Shown: one piece after another, positions 42,287 through 52,827 of the stretch | How positions within the stretch are numbered: the first letter of the stretch is position 1 | Layout: every line of letters begins with the position of its first letter | DNA from: Haloplanus sp. CK5-1 | Lineage (GTDB): Archaea > Halobacteriota > Halobacteria > Halobacteriales > Haloferacaceae | Length of the DNA: 64,000 nt | NCBI RefSeq assembly: GCF_037201915.1 | Contig: NZ_CP147505.1 | Span: forward strand, 3,038,001-3,102,000 | Direction of reading: 5' to 3' | Notes under the pieces: generated by a model | Seen by the model: only the letters and a program-made list of their open reading frames with translations | The model's database searches: none | What the model was told of the DNA's origin: nothing | Translations under genes and position numbers: made by a program

Positions 42287-42619
42287 ATGACCGATCTGAT
42301 GTCCGGCGAACCCGGAAACCGCCCGTACGGCGGCACCTGCCCGGCGTGCAAACGCGAGTACCGGCACGCGATCACGTTCACCCGCGACGGCGCGATCCGG
42401 GGCGATATCTCGGGCGACATCTGCATCACACCCGGCTACCTGTTCGCCCACTCCGAGATCACCGTCACCGACCCCGACGACGACTTCCCGACAAAGGAGG
42501 TCGGCGGGATGGGCAACCGACGGGAAGTGCCAGTCGAGAAGACGGACGTCTCCGGGGTGTGGGTCTCCGACGGCGACGAGACGGACCCGTTCGTGCTCCC
42601 CGACGACGGCGAGAACTGA
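42287..42619 (+). CDS. Conserved hypothetical protein with Cys-pair motif
   Basis: A 110-residue acidic protein starting MTDLMSGEPGNRPYGG. A CPACKREYRH motif (about 18-27) could bind zinc with a further Cys (ICITPG, about 45). I recognise no family. The middle (TFTRDGAIRGDISGDICITPGYLFAHSEITVTDPDDDFP) looks like a beta-rich fold. It follows the S-layer gene by 101 bases and runs towards the next gene, 23 bases away. I do not know whether it is linked to the cell surface. An in-frame start 17 codons earlier is less likely. Confidence 0.55.
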   Translation: MTDLMSGEPGNRPYGGTCPACKREYRHAITFTRDGAIRGDISGDICITPGYLFAHSEITVTDPDDDFPTKEVGGMGNRREVPVEKTDVSGVWVSDGDETDPFVLPDDGEN

Positions 42620-42642
42620 CCCCGCACTCGGCTCCGATCGGA

Positions 42643-43353
42643 TCAGATCAGCAGTTGCGACGGATCGACGGGGCGCTCGAACCGTCGACAGGCCTCCCGG
42701 AGTGCGTCGAGCGTGAACGTCACCTCCGCATCGTACTTCTCGACGGGGACCCCGTACTCGTCGGCGCCGACGCGTTCGAGGAATCGATACGAAGAGACGA
42801 CGACGCGCCGTTCGGGCACCGTGAGGAACAGCCGAGCGTCGGGGTCCCAGTCGAACCGTTCGTCGGTGTACGCCGGATCGTGGGGCCACGCGAAGACGGC
42901 GTTCTCGCGGATCGTCCCCTCGAACCGACTGGCACGGTCCCGGTCGTGGGCGTGGGGTGGGTACTCGATTCCGGTCGCGAGGATGCGCTCTTTCAGTCGC
43001 TCGCTTCGAGCGTAGTGGACCACCGCCACCCACCCGTCCGCCGGGTCGACGGGTCGGGTTCGGTGCACCCGGACTGGCGTCCCCGTCGGAACGATAACCT
43101 CGACACGCGGGCCGGCGTACGACAGCGTTTTCGCCGGCGGGTAGTTCAAGAGCGCCGTGAACCGCTTCTTCCGGACGTACTCGTGTACCGAGTACCGACA
43201 GCCGTGGGAACAGCGCCACTCGTCGCCGTCGAGTACTCCATCCGACGCCGGACAGTCGTAGCACGTCTCGGGGTAGCAGTACGCACAGAGCGTCCCCTCA
43301 GGGACCGGCGTGCGACAGCACAGACACCTCGACCGCGTGTCGGTCGACGGCAT
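42643..43353 (-). CDS. Hypothetical protein with N-terminal zinc knuckles
   Basis: A 236-residue protein. The N-terminus (8-50) has many cysteines, CLCCRTPVPEGTLCAYCYPETCYDCPAS and CSHGC, enough for two zinc sites. The remaining 180 residues form a domain I do not recognise, rich in beta strands: VEVIVPTGTPVRVHRTRP, GWVAVVHYARSERLKERILATGIEYPPHAHDRD and LFLTVPERRVVVSSYRFLERV. The start at 43353 is supported because the frame upstream is spacer DNA. It may bind nucleic acid or protein through the zinc part; function unknown. Confidence 0.6.
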   Translation of the reverse strand: MPSTDTRSRCLCCRTPVPEGTLCAYCYPETCYDCPASDGVLDGDEWRCSHGCRYSVHEYVRKKRFTALLNYPPAKTLSYAGPRVEVIVPTGTPVRVHRTRPVDPADGWVAVVHYARSERLKERILATGIEYPPHAHDRDRASRFEGTIRENAVFAWPHDPAYTDERFDWDPDARLFLTVPERRVVVSSYRFLERVGADEYGVPVEKYDAEVTFTLDALREACRRFERPVDPSQLLI

Positions 43354-43601
43354 TCGACGTGTCCGACTGGCGGGGGGCGGCGTAAACAATCTTTCTGCAG
43401 ACAGGGGGGTGTCTGGCGCGGTCGTGGTGGTCGCTCTCGTTTCCTGAGCGACCGGCAAAGTAGGGATGGGCTCGGCGGGAGTCCCGCGAGCGAACGCAGT
43501 GAGCGAAGGAAATGGACTCGCCGGGAGTCCCGCGAGCGACCGAAGGGAGCGAGTGGGACTACGGCGAGTCCACGACTGAACGAACGAAGTGAGTGAAGAA
43601 G
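43354..43601. repeat. Spacer with tRNA 3'-end fragments and GAGCGA-type repeats
   Basis: TGGACTCGCCGGGA, the last 14 bases of tRNA-Ala in reverse, recurs at 43513-43526 and a degenerate form at about 43469-43481. Both are followed by GTCCCGCGAGCGA and GAGCG-type short repeats; an inverted GGCGAGTCCA lies at 43563-43572. A small hairpin GGTCGCT-N11-AGCGACC is at 43429-43453. No gene is seen. The repeats suggest duplication of the tRNA end, perhaps by past integration. Confidence 0.6.
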
Positions 43602-43673
43602 TGGACTCGCCGGGATTTGAACCCGGGGCCTCTTCCTTGCGAAGGAAGCGATCTGCCACTGATCTACGAGCCC
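43602..43673 (-). tRNA. tRNA-Ala (anticodon CGC)
   Basis: 72 bases on the minus strand. The acceptor stem GGGCTCG pairs with CGAGTCC, the anticodon stem is CTTCC/GGAAG with loop TTCGCAA giving anticodon CGC (reads GCG), and the T arm is CCGGG-TTCAAAT-CCCGG. CCA is not encoded, as usual. No intron. A TATA-like gtacttgtaagctt at 43697-43710 is about 30 bases upstream. Confidence 0.93.
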
Positions 43674-43751
43674 GCACTCGAACCCAGCCGTCGGGCGTAC
43701 TTGTAAGCTTCTGTTCCGGGCGGAAAAACGCCTTAGCGCCGTGGCCCGCGG

Positions 43752-44060
43752 TCAGTCCTCGAGGACGATCTCGATACTGACGTCGTTGGGCACCTGGATG
43801 CGCATGAGCTGGCGCAGTGCGCGTTCGTCCGCATCGATGTCGATCAGCCGCTTGTGGACGCGCATCTCCCAGTGCTCCCAGGTGGCAGTCCCCTCGCCGT
43901 CGGGGGACTTCCGGGACGGGACTTCGAGCGTCTTCGTGGGCAGCGGGATCGGACCGCTGAGGCTGACTCCCGTCTTGCTCGCGATCTCGCGAACTTCGTC
44001 GCAGATCCCGTCGAGGTCCTCGGGGCTCGTGCCCGCCAGACGAACGCGTGCTTGCTGCAT
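43752..44060 (-). CDS. rps10: Ribosomal protein uS10
   Basis: A 102-residue protein of the small ribosomal subunit head. Diagnostic parts are [68 protein letters not shown] and [17 protein letters not shown]. Length is normal for archaeal S10. Its ATG directly abuts the aEF1A stop (44060/44061), the conserved archaeal order aEF1A-rps10, so the two are one transcript. tRNA-Ala follows downstream on the same strand after 78 bases. Confidence 0.97.
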   Translation of the reverse strand: MQQARVRLAGTSPEDLDGICDEVREIASKTGVSLSGPIPLPTKTLEVPSRKSPDGEGTATWEHWEMRVHKRLIDIDADERALRQLMRIQVPNDVSIEIVLED

Positions 44061-45326
44061 CTATCGTTCGTTGACCGAGAGCACTTTGCCGGCCGCGATG
44101 GTCTGACCCATGTCGCGGATGGCGAAGCTACCGAGCTCGGGGATCTCCGAGGACGGCTCGAGGCTGAGGGGCTTCTGTGGTCGCACCGTGACGACCGCGG
44201 CGTCGCCGGACTTGATGAAGTCCGGGTCCTCCTCGGCGACCTCGCCGCTCGCGGGATCGAGCTTCTGGTCGATGGACTCGATGGTACACGCGACCTGTGC
44301 CGTGTGGGCGTGGAAGACCGGCGTGTAGCCCGCCGTGATCACGGAGGGGTGCTGCATGACGACGACCTGCGCCTGGAACGTCTCGGCGACCGAAGGCGGG
44401 TCGTCGGCCGGACCACAGACGTCACCGCGGCGGATGTCGTCCTTGCCGATGCCACGGACGTTGAACCCGACGTTGTCGCCGGGGCCGGCCTCGGGCACCT
44501 CTTCGTGGTGCATCTCGATGGTCTTGACCTCGCCACCGACGTCCGAGGGCTGGAACGACACGTTGTCGCCGACGTTCATGATACCCGTCTCGACGCGGCC
44601 GACCGGGACCGTCCCGATACCGGAGATGGTGTAGACGTCCTGGATGGGGAGGCGAAGCGGCGCGTCCGTCGGCGGCTCCGTCTCGGGCAGGTCGTTCAGG
44701 GCCTCAAGCAGCGTCGGCCCGTCAAACCACTCCATGTTCTCGGACTTCTCGGCGACGTTGTCGCCCTCGAAGGCCGAGATGGGGATGAACGAGGCGTCCT
44801 CGGTGCCGAACCGGACCTGCTTGAGGAGCTGCTTGACCTCTTCGACGACCTCGTTGTAGTCAGTCTCGCCGTAGTCGACGAGGTCCATCTTGTTGACGCC
44901 GATGATCAGTTCGTTGATCCCGAGCGTCCGCGCGAGGAAGACGTGCTCGCGGGTCTGGGGCGCGACGCCGTCGTCGGCCGCGACGACGAGCACCGCGTTG
45001 TCCGCCTGGGAGGCGCCCGTGATCATGTTCTTCACGAAGTCACGGTGGCCCGGACAGTCGACGATGGTGAAGAAGTACTCGTCGGTGTCGAACTCCTGGT
45101 GGGCGATGTCGATGGTGACCCCGCGCTCGCGCTCCTCGGCGAGGTTGTCCATCACGTAGGCGAACTCGAAGCCGCCCTTGCCCTTCTCTTCGGCTTCCTC
45201 TCGGTACTGCTCGATTACGTGCTCGGGGACCGACCCTGTCTCGAACAGGAGTCGGCCGACGAGCGTGCTCTTGCCGTGGTCGACGTGGCCGATGATGGCC
45301 AAGTTCTGGTGCGGTTTGTCACTCAT
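44061..45326 (-). CDS. tef1a: Translation elongation factor aEF1A (EF-Tu)
   Basis: A 421-residue GTPase that brings aminoacyl-tRNA to the ribosome. G1 GHVDHGKS is at 13-20, the switch [17 protein letters not shown] follows, G3 is [12 protein letters not shown] and G4 NKMD. Domains II and III ([42 protein letters not shown]) are complete. The preferred start is MSDKPHQNL at 45326; four codons further upstream are open. A TATA-like stretch (45361-45367) lies about 38 bases upstream. rps10 follows with no gap. Confidence 0.98.
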   Translation of the reverse strand: MSDKPHQNLAIIGHVDHGKSTLVGRLLFETGSVPEHVIEQYREEAEEKGKGGFEFAYVMDNLAEERERGVTIDIAHQEFDTDEYFFTIVDCPGHRDFVKNMITGASQADNAVLVVAADDGVAPQTREHVFLARTLGINELIIGVNKMDLVDYGETDYNEVVEEVKQLLKQVRFGTEDASFIPISAFEGDNVAEKSENMEWFDGPTLLEALNDLPETEPPTDAPLRLPIQDVYTISGIGTVPVGRVETGIMNVGDNVSFQPSDVGGEVKTIEMHHEEVPEAGPGDNVGFNVRGIGKDDIRRGDVCGPADDPPSVAETFQAQVVVMQHPSVITAGYTPVFHAHTAQVACTIESIDQKLDPASGEVAEEDPDFIKSGDAAVVTVRPQKPLSLEPSSEIPELGSFAIRDMGQTIAAGKVLSVNER

Positions 45327-45485
45327 GGTGGGAATCACGCGCTAAGGCGCTTGGTGAGGAGTATTTTGCCCGATTCACCTAAAACCATTTCGATACGCAT
45401 CACAGACGCTCGGGTCGCGGTCGGGCGATTTGTGACACCGTCCCGCACGATCACGGGACGGGGCTGCGTCGCGTCGACGCCGACC

Positions 45486-46439
45486 TCACTCCAACCGGCC
45501 CACGTCCGAGAGGATCGCCGTCGCCGTCTCCGGCCCGCCGGCACCCCGGCCGCTGAGGTGCAGCTGGCCGGCATTGACCGTCTCGAACTGGACGATGTTT
45601 CGCGTACCCGTGACCGCCAGCGCGTCGTGTTGCGGGACGAGACGCGGACCGACACGGACGCCCTCGGCCGTCGCCTCGCCGATGAGGCGGACCGTCCGGC
45701 CGTCCTCGCGCGCCAGTTCGAGAGCGCTCGCCGGGAGGTCGCGAATCCCCTCGACCGAGGCGTCCTCGAGGCTGTACACCCGATCGCCCCCGCTGAGCAC
45801 GTTCGCCAGGATGACGAACTTCAGCGCCGCGTCGGTCCCCTCCACGTCGAAGGCGGGGTCGGCCTCGGCAACGCCGAGGTCCTGTGCCTCGGCGAGGACG
45901 TGTTCGTAGCCCAATCCCTCGGCGGCCATCCGCGAGAGGACGAAGTTCGCCGTCCCGTTGAGGACGCCCCGGGTGGCCGTGATCTGGGACGGGCCGAAGT
46001 CGGCGATGGTCGAGAGGATCGGAATCGCGCCGCCGACGGCCGCCTCGAACTGCACCGTCCCCTCGCTTTCGGCTTCGAGCGCCATCAGGTCGCCGTACCG
46101 CTCGGCGACGGGACCCTTGTTCGCGAGCACCGCGTGACGGTCCCGCGTCAGCGCCGCCGCGACGTGGGAGAACCCGGGTTCGGCGTTGCCGAGCGTCGTC
46201 GGCGTCGCCTCGACCAGGACGTCGTAGTCGGCCGACAGCGCGTCTTCGGGATCGCCGGTGCCGACAACGCCCTCGCGTTCCTTGCGGTCGAAGACCGCGT
46301 CGGCGTCGATACCGTCGGGATCCACGGCGGCCGAACTGGAGTCGGCCACCGCGGTCACGACGTGGCCGTACTCGGGCGCGAGGTCGACGACCGATCGACC
46401 GACCGCACCGACGCCGATCACCGCGATGTCGAGGCTCAT
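45486..46439 (-). CDS. hom: Homoserine dehydrogenase
   Basis: A 317-residue enzyme reducing aspartate semialdehyde to homoserine, the branch point to threonine, methionine and isoleucine. The cofactor motif AVIGVGAVGRSVVDLA is at 5-20, the catalytic region reads VLANKGPVAERYGDLM, and GGAIPILSTIADF and GVLNGTANFVLSRM (about 160-175) are the substrate-binding blocks. It has no ACT domain of its own, unlike many homoserine dehydrogenases; the ACT protein encoded just upstream probably supplies it. ATG at 46439 overlaps the ACT stop as ATGA. Confidence 0.95.
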   Translation of the reverse strand: MSLDIAVIGVGAVGRSVVDLAPEYGHVVTAVADSSSAAVDPDGIDADAVFDRKEREGVVGTGDPEDALSADYDVLVEATPTTLGNAEPGFSHVAAALTRDRHAVLANKGPVAERYGDLMALEAESEGTVQFEAAVGGAIPILSTIADFGPSQITATRGVLNGTANFVLSRMAAEGLGYEHVLAEAQDLGVAEADPAFDVEGTDAALKFVILANVLSGGDRVYSLEDASVEGIRDLPASALELAREDGRTVRLIGEATAEGVRVGPRLVPQHDALAVTGTRNIVQFETVNAGQLHLSGRGAGGPETATAILSDVGRLE

Positions 46440-47011
46440 TCCGACACCTCCACGAGCGGTTCGATGACGTCGAGACCCTTGCTGTCGGCGATGTCGCGGA
46501 CGTGGTCGAACACCTCGTCCGTGCGACCGGTGCGGGTCGCCAGCCGCAGGCGGGCGCTCGACGCCCCGTTGCGACCCTGATGGGCAGACAGCGAGAGGTC
46601 CGAGAGCGTCGCGTCCGTGCTCGACTCGATGCAGCGAAGCGTATCGGAGAGGTCGGTGTCGACGATGTCGCCGACCAACAGGAGCGTCAACTGCTCGCCG
46701 TACCGCTCCGCGCCAGCCTGGACGACGTTGACACCCTCCTCGCGGAGCGCCTCGACGATGCTCTCGAAGCGATCCGGCGGACACTCCACGTCGACCTCGA
46801 CGGGGATGTGTCCCCGTGGCGTGAGGTTGCCGCGTTCGTGGAAGATCGACAGCAGGTTGCCGCCGTTGTCGGCGATGGGGCGAAGCGCCGATAGCAGTTC
46901 GCCCGGCTTGTCGACGAGTTCCAGCCGGATCGTGTGCGTCTGTGGTCGCTCGCCACCGTCGGTTCGCTCACCCTCTTCGTCCTCGTCGGTGGTGACTGCC
47001 TCGTCGGGCAT
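46436..47011 (-). CDS. ACT-domain amino acid-sensing protein, partner of hom
   Basis: A 191-residue protein. After an acidic 24-residue tail, residues about 25-100 form an ACT domain: HTIRLELVDKPGELLSALRPIADNGGNLLSIFHERGN, with GHIPVEVDVEC as the second strand. Residues about 105-190 form a second regulatory-like domain (GEQLTLLLVGDIVDTDLSDTLRCIESS; RLATRTGRTDEVFDHVRDIADSKGLDVIEPLVEVSE). ACT domains bind amino acids and tune biosynthetic enzymes, so feedback control of hom is likely. The 4-base ATGA overlap with hom implies coupled, roughly equal synthesis. A 39-codon leader frame ends exactly at its ATG. Confidence 0.88.
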   Translation of the reverse strand: MPDEAVTTDEDEEGERTDGGERPQTHTIRLELVDKPGELLSALRPIADNGGNLLSIFHERGNLTPRGHIPVEVDVECPPDRFESIVEALREEGVNVVQAGAERYGEQLTLLLVGDIVDTDLSDTLRCIESSTDATLSDLSLSAHQGRNGASSARLRLATRTGRTDEVFDHVRDIADSKGLDVIEPLVEVSE

Positions 47012-47131
47012 TCAGGCCGTCACCCCCACGGCACGACCCGTCGGCCGAATAATTGTGATCGGCGACGGGGACGGACCGCGGGGTAGCTCCGTGCCGACAC
47101 GTCGACTGCCGGTGGTCGTGCCGCTAGGCAT
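47012..47131 (-). CDS. 39-codon leader ORF upstream of the ACT-hom pair
   Basis: A small frame starting MPSGTTTGSRRVG and ending ...ITIIRPTGRAVGVTA, in the same frame as the ACT gene, with its TGA immediately followed by the ACT ATG. Seven of 39 residues are Thr and three Ile, products of the pathway that hom feeds. A TATA box (TTATAC, 47153-47158) is centred about 25 bases before the small ATG, so the transcript would start at or near that ATG and the ACT gene would be read by termination-reinitiation. This could be a regulatory leader peptide. Chance is possible because Thr is common in this genome. Confidence 0.45.
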   Translation of the reverse strand: MPSGTTTGSRRVGTELPRGPSPSPITIIRPTGRAVGVTA

Positions 47132-47152
47132 GGTACACACTGTGCCAAGGGA

Positions 47153-47158
47153 GTATAA
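47153..47158 (-). promoter_or_regulatory. TATA box of the leader/ACT/hom transcript
   Basis: TTATAC on the minus strand within tcttatactc, centred about 25 bases upstream of the leader ATG (47131). A second AT-rich site, acaattattc at 47047-47056, could instead serve the ACT gene alone with a short leader. Confidence 0.5.
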
Positions 47159-47194
47159 GACAGCATCGGTCGATCCTCGGCGTCGAGGTGGCGG

Positions 47195-48376
47195 TCAGAC
47201 CGAGGCAGGACCCGTCGCGGACGGCCGCCCCGCGTCGACGGTCGCCGGAGGGTCGGCGCGCTCCTGGGTGAGAGTGACGACGGTCCAGCCGTCGTCCGTC
47301 CTAAAGGAGAGGGAGCCACCTGCCGACTCGGCGACCGAGCGTGCGACCCAGAGGCCGAGGCCGCTGCCGTGTGTGAGTTGTGTGATCTGCGTCTCGCCCG
47401 TGATCACGTCGCGCTCGTCCGCGGGGATGCCGGACCCGTCGTCGGCGACGTGGACACGAACCTCGTTGCCGTCGGCCGCGGCCGTGACGCGGACCCGCGA
47501 CCCGCCGTGTTCGACGGCGTTCTCGACCAGTTCCGCGAGCGCCGTCTCGACGTCCTCGTCGGCCCACATCCACAGGTCGTCGGGCACGTCGACGGTGATA
47601 TCGACGTCACCGACGAGTCGGGTGTCGTCGACGGCGGCCGCGACGGCGTCGCCGACGTGCAGGCGCGCGTTCGACGCCGAGTGTCGGTCTAGGGCGTCCA
47701 CCAACACTTTGGACTTGTCCGCCAACTCGCCCACGTCCCGCGACCGTCGGGTGAGCGTCGCGGCGACGTCCGACAGCGGCGACTCGTCGAGTTCGGCCGC
47801 CAACCGCTCGGAGTGGCCGACGAGCACCGTGGCGTCGTTGCGGAGGTTGTGTCTGAGGACGCGGCTCAGGACGGCGAGTTTCTCCCGTTCGCGGGCCAAC
47901 TGCTCGGCCCGTACCCGTCTGGCGTCGTGGACGCCGATGATGACGTGGGCGGCGGCGCTGATCGCGAGGACGTTCCCGGCCGCCAAGGCGTCGGCCACGC
48001 TCACCGTTCCGAGTGTCCCTCGATAGACGCCGTGGAACAAGAGTACGGACCCCAAGACGACCAGACCGAGGACGTTCCACGCCGCGATCCGAACCGCGTT
48101 CGGCGTCGAGAAGCCACTGCGGTACAGCGCCGCGCCGGCGGCGAGAAGCCCGAGACAGACGACCCCCCCGAGGACCGCGAGCCCGGCACCGACGACGGGG
48201 CGGGACCCCACGAGGAACGGCGCGAGGTTCGGGGCGAGGAGGGCGACACCGGTCAGACTGACCGCGGAGCAGGCACCGAAGCGCGCGAGGCGTTCCCGCC
48301 GTCGACCGCCGGGGCTCGGTCCCGGCTCGAACAACCGGACGAGCGCCCGGTCGAGACGAGTGAATAACTCTGTCAT
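47195..48376 (-). CDS. Membrane sensor histidine kinase
   Basis: A 393-residue protein with several N-terminal transmembrane segments (about 35-160) and no recognisable extracellular or PAS domain. The kinase core has the H box VLRHNLRNDATV (about 190), N box LAELVENAVEHGG (about 285), G1 DDGSGIPADE and G2 THGSGLGLWVARSVAESAGG. The HNLRN H-box is typical of haloarchaeal kinases. It would phosphorylate a response regulator, none of which lies nearby (orphan). The start MTELFTRLD at 48376 places the first helix correctly. It lies downstream of aEF2, with an 80-base gap. Confidence 0.9.
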   Translation of the reverse strand: MTELFTRLDRALVRLFEPGPSPGGRRRERLARFGACSAVSLTGVALLAPNLAPFLVGSRPVVGAGLAVLGGVVCLGLLAAGAALYRSGFSTPNAVRIAAWNVLGLVVLGSVLLFHGVYRGTLGTVSVADALAAGNVLAISAAAHVIIGVHDARRVRAEQLAREREKLAVLSRVLRHNLRNDATVLVGHSERLAAELDESPLSDVAATLTRRSRDVGELADKSKVLVDALDRHSASNARLHVGDAVAAAVDDTRLVGDVDITVDVPDDLWMWADEDVETALAELVENAVEHGGSRVRVTAAADGNEVRVHVADDGSGIPADERDVITGETQITQLTHGSGLGLWVARSVAESAGGSLSFRTDDGWTVVTLTQERADPPATVDAGRPSATGPASV

Positions 48377-48455
48377 CGGTCCGACGTCGGACGGATCGAT
48401 GATGAAAGTACGCACCGAATTATCGCGAGTGAAGAACGAAAGGCGGCGAGCGGCG

Positions 48456-50645
<2,190 letters not shown>

Positions 50646-50682
50646 TACCACTCCATTCCGCTAGGAGGGTCAAAAGGGTAGT

Positions 50683-50701
50683 GTTTTGCCGGAGGCAAAA
50701 C
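50683..50701. promoter_or_regulatory. Perfect 8-bp inverted repeat upstream of aEF2
   Basis: GTTTTGCC-GGA-GGCAAAAC, 38-56 bases before the aEF2 ATG on the minus strand. It overlaps the probable TATA region (AT-rich AAAAC arms). It could be an operator or a paired promoter for divergent transcription. Confidence 0.5.
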
Positions 50702-50808
50702 GCCCGAGTTCCACCGTCTACCCGGCCGTGCCATCCGATACCACGCCATTCGGCAGCGCTCGACCGATCGCAACCGTCTTACGCGTCTGGCGCGTGGTAA
50801 CGACAAGC

Positions 50809-51576
50809 ATGGATCTCCGAATACGGGGCGCCACACCCCCCGATCCGTTTCTCAGCGCCGCCGACCTCCTCTCGACCGAACACGACCTCGACAGCCCGGT
50901 CGAGGTGCAGGTCCGGGACGACCCTGACGAGCGGACCTGGGCGGCCCACTACGACGACCGCCACGTCCTCAACATCTCCGGAAAGGCCGCGACGAGCGCG
51001 ATGGCCCGCGAACTCGCGCTCCACGAACTCGCCCACATGGCGCGCTACGAACAGGGCCACGCCTCCCACACCCAGTCGACAGACGAGGCGCTCTTTCTCG
51101 CACTCTCCGGCCGGGACGTCGAGCGGCGGAAACTCACCCACTGCTACCAGATCGCCAACCACATGCGCGACATCTACGCCGACGACATCACCCTCTCGGT
51201 CGCGCCGGCGGCGAAACTCGTCCCGTTCCTCGAGTCCCAACTGGCGACCGCCGTCGCCGCCGCACCGGACCGGGAGGCCACGCGACACCCGGAGGAACGC
51301 AGAATCTCCGTCACCGCCGACCCCGACATCACCGCCGTCAACGCCGCGTTCGCCATCGGCCTCGTCGAGCGCCACGACCTGGTCGACGACGACCACCGAC
51401 TGTACGACCTCGCGCGGGCCGCGGCCACCGACGCACCCGGAGTCGGGATGGAGACGTTCAAGCGCCTCTTTCGGACCCTGGCCGACGACCCCACCGAGAG
51501 CGACTTCCGGCGCGACCTCGTGACGGCGACGCGGGCGTACGCCCTCGACGGCGAGGGCGGGCGGGCAGCCGACTAA
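50809..51576 (+). CDS. DUF5781-like protein with HELAH motif
   Basis: A 255-residue protein starting MDLRIRGATPPDPF. The motif ALHELAHMARYEQGH (about 67-81) contains HExxH, a zinc-protease signature, with STDEALFLALSGR after it. Later parts are helical (CYQIANHMRDIYADDITLS, the second candidate ligand region). I recognise it as a haloarchaeal family, probably DUF5781, of unknown function; a metallopeptidase is plausible. The ATG at 50809 is 41 codons inside the longest frame, which crosses the hairpin. Divergent from aEF2, convergent with the alcohol dehydrogenase gene (4-base overlap). Confidence 0.7.
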   Translation: MDLRIRGATPPDPFLSAADLLSTEHDLDSPVEVQVRDDPDERTWAAHYDDRHVLNISGKAATSAMARELALHELAHMARYEQGHASHTQSTDEALFLALSGRDVERRKLTHCYQIANHMRDIYADDITLSVAPAAKLVPFLESQLATAVAAAPDREATRHPEERRISVTADPDITAVNAAFAIGLVERHDLVDDDHRLYDLARAAATDAPGVGMETFKRLFRTLADDPTESDFRRDLVTATRAYALDGEGGRAAD

Positions 51577-52772
51577 GACTCTCGCCCACGCTCGGCCGCG
51601 GCGAACACCCCGATCACGTCCTCGCGGTCCATCGCCCGCGGGTTTCGTTCGATGTTGTGTTCCGAGTGTTCGAACGCGACGTCGGCGAACCGCTCGAACG
51701 TCTCACGGTCGAACGCGCCGAACGGGGCGATACTCGTCGGCACGTTTACGTCCTCCAGTAGGTCGAAGACGGCCTCGACGCTCCGATCGGCGAACGCCCG
51801 ATCCGACTCCCCCGGACGGCGGTCGACCCCGAGCAGGTCGGCGAGGTCGGCGAATCGGTCCACCTCCGCGGGCACGTTGTACCGCATCACGTGGGGGAGC
51901 AACACCCCGTTGGCGAGGCCGTGGCCCAAATCACACTCCATACCCAGCGGGTAGGTGAGCGCGTGGACCGCGCCCAACCCGGAGTTGGCGAAGGCCTGGC
52001 CCGCGAGCGTCGCCGCGAGGCTCATCCGGGCGCGGGCGGTGTCGTTGGCCGTCCCCTGTGTGACCGCTGGGCGCAGGTTCTCCGCGACGAGTTCGACGGC
52101 ACGGCGCGCGAGCGTATCCGTGTACGGCGTCCGCAGGAGGGAGACGTAGCTCTCGACGGCGTGGGTCAGCGCGTCCAGCCCCGTCGCCGCCGCGACGCCC
52201 GGTGGCATCGTCGCCGTCAGGTCGGGGTCGACCGCCGCCAGATCCGCGAACAGGTGCGGCGAGAAGGCGACCCTTTTCACCCCGCCCTCGCGCTCGTCGG
52301 CGAAGACGCCGATGTGGGTCACCTCGCTGCCCGTCCCGGCCGTCGTCGGCACCAGCGCCAGCGGCCCGGTCGGGGCGGGGACGTTGTCCATCCCGAGCAA
52401 CGCCCGGACCGGGCGGTCGGTGGCCGCGAGCGCAGCCGCGAACTTGGCCGTGTCCATCGAACTCCCGCCGCCGACGCCGACGATCAGGTCGACACTCTCG
52501 GCGGCGGCGGCCGCCTCCTCGACCATCGACAGTTTCGGCTCCGGGGCGACGCCGTCGTAGGTCGTCACGTCGACGCCAGCGGCTTCGAGGTGCGCTCGAG
52601 GCCCGTCGATGACGCCGCTCTCGGCCAGATTTCCGTCGGTGACGATCAGGGCGGCCTCGGCGTCGCGCGCCGAGGCGAACGACTCCAGTTCCGCGGTGGC
52701 GCCCGACCCGTACTCGACGTGAGCGGGGCTCTGGACCGTGTGTGACTCCGCGAGCGATCCGATGTCGGACAT
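51573..52772 (-). CDS. Iron-containing alcohol dehydrogenase
   Basis: A 399-residue group III alcohol dehydrogenase. NAD-binding GGGSSMDTAKFAA is at about 97-109, TTAGTGSEVTHIGVF follows, and the metal ligands are Asp and His in GLDALTHAVESYVS (about 200) and the two His in VHALTYPLGMECDLGHGLANG (about 268 and 282). The second His of the usual HxxxH is Tyr here, which is common in some subgroups. It reduces aldehydes or oxidises alcohols; substrate unknown. It interrupts the usual rps12-rps7-fusA order. Downstream of rps7 on the same strand, 55 bases apart, so it may be co-transcribed. Confidence 0.9.
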   Translation of the reverse strand: MSDIGSLAESHTVQSPAHVEYGSGATAELESFASARDAEAALIVTDGNLAESGVIDGPRAHLEAAGVDVTTYDGVAPEPKLSMVEEAAAAAESVDLIVGVGGGSSMDTAKFAAALAATDRPVRALLGMDNVPAPTGPLALVPTTAGTGSEVTHIGVFADEREGGVKRVAFSPHLFADLAAVDPDLTATMPPGVAAATGLDALTHAVESYVSLLRTPYTDTLARRAVELVAENLRPAVTQGTANDTARARMSLAATLAGQAFANSGLGAVHALTYPLGMECDLGHGLANGVLLPHVMRYNVPAEVDRFADLADLLGVDRRPGESDRAFADRSVEAVFDLLEDVNVPTSIAPFGAFDRETFERFADVAFEHSEHNIERNPRAMDREDVIGVFAAAERGRES

Positions 52773-52827
52773 ACCGCCACGGTGGGGCGGCGGGTGCGTT
52801 AGTTCTTCGGGAGAAGAGGGGGGACGA

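Noticed and set aside
43854-46580. Very long plus-strand frame opposite aEF1A and hom
   Set aside because: It spans several well-recognised minus-strand genes and their gaps; composition is that of a shadow frame.
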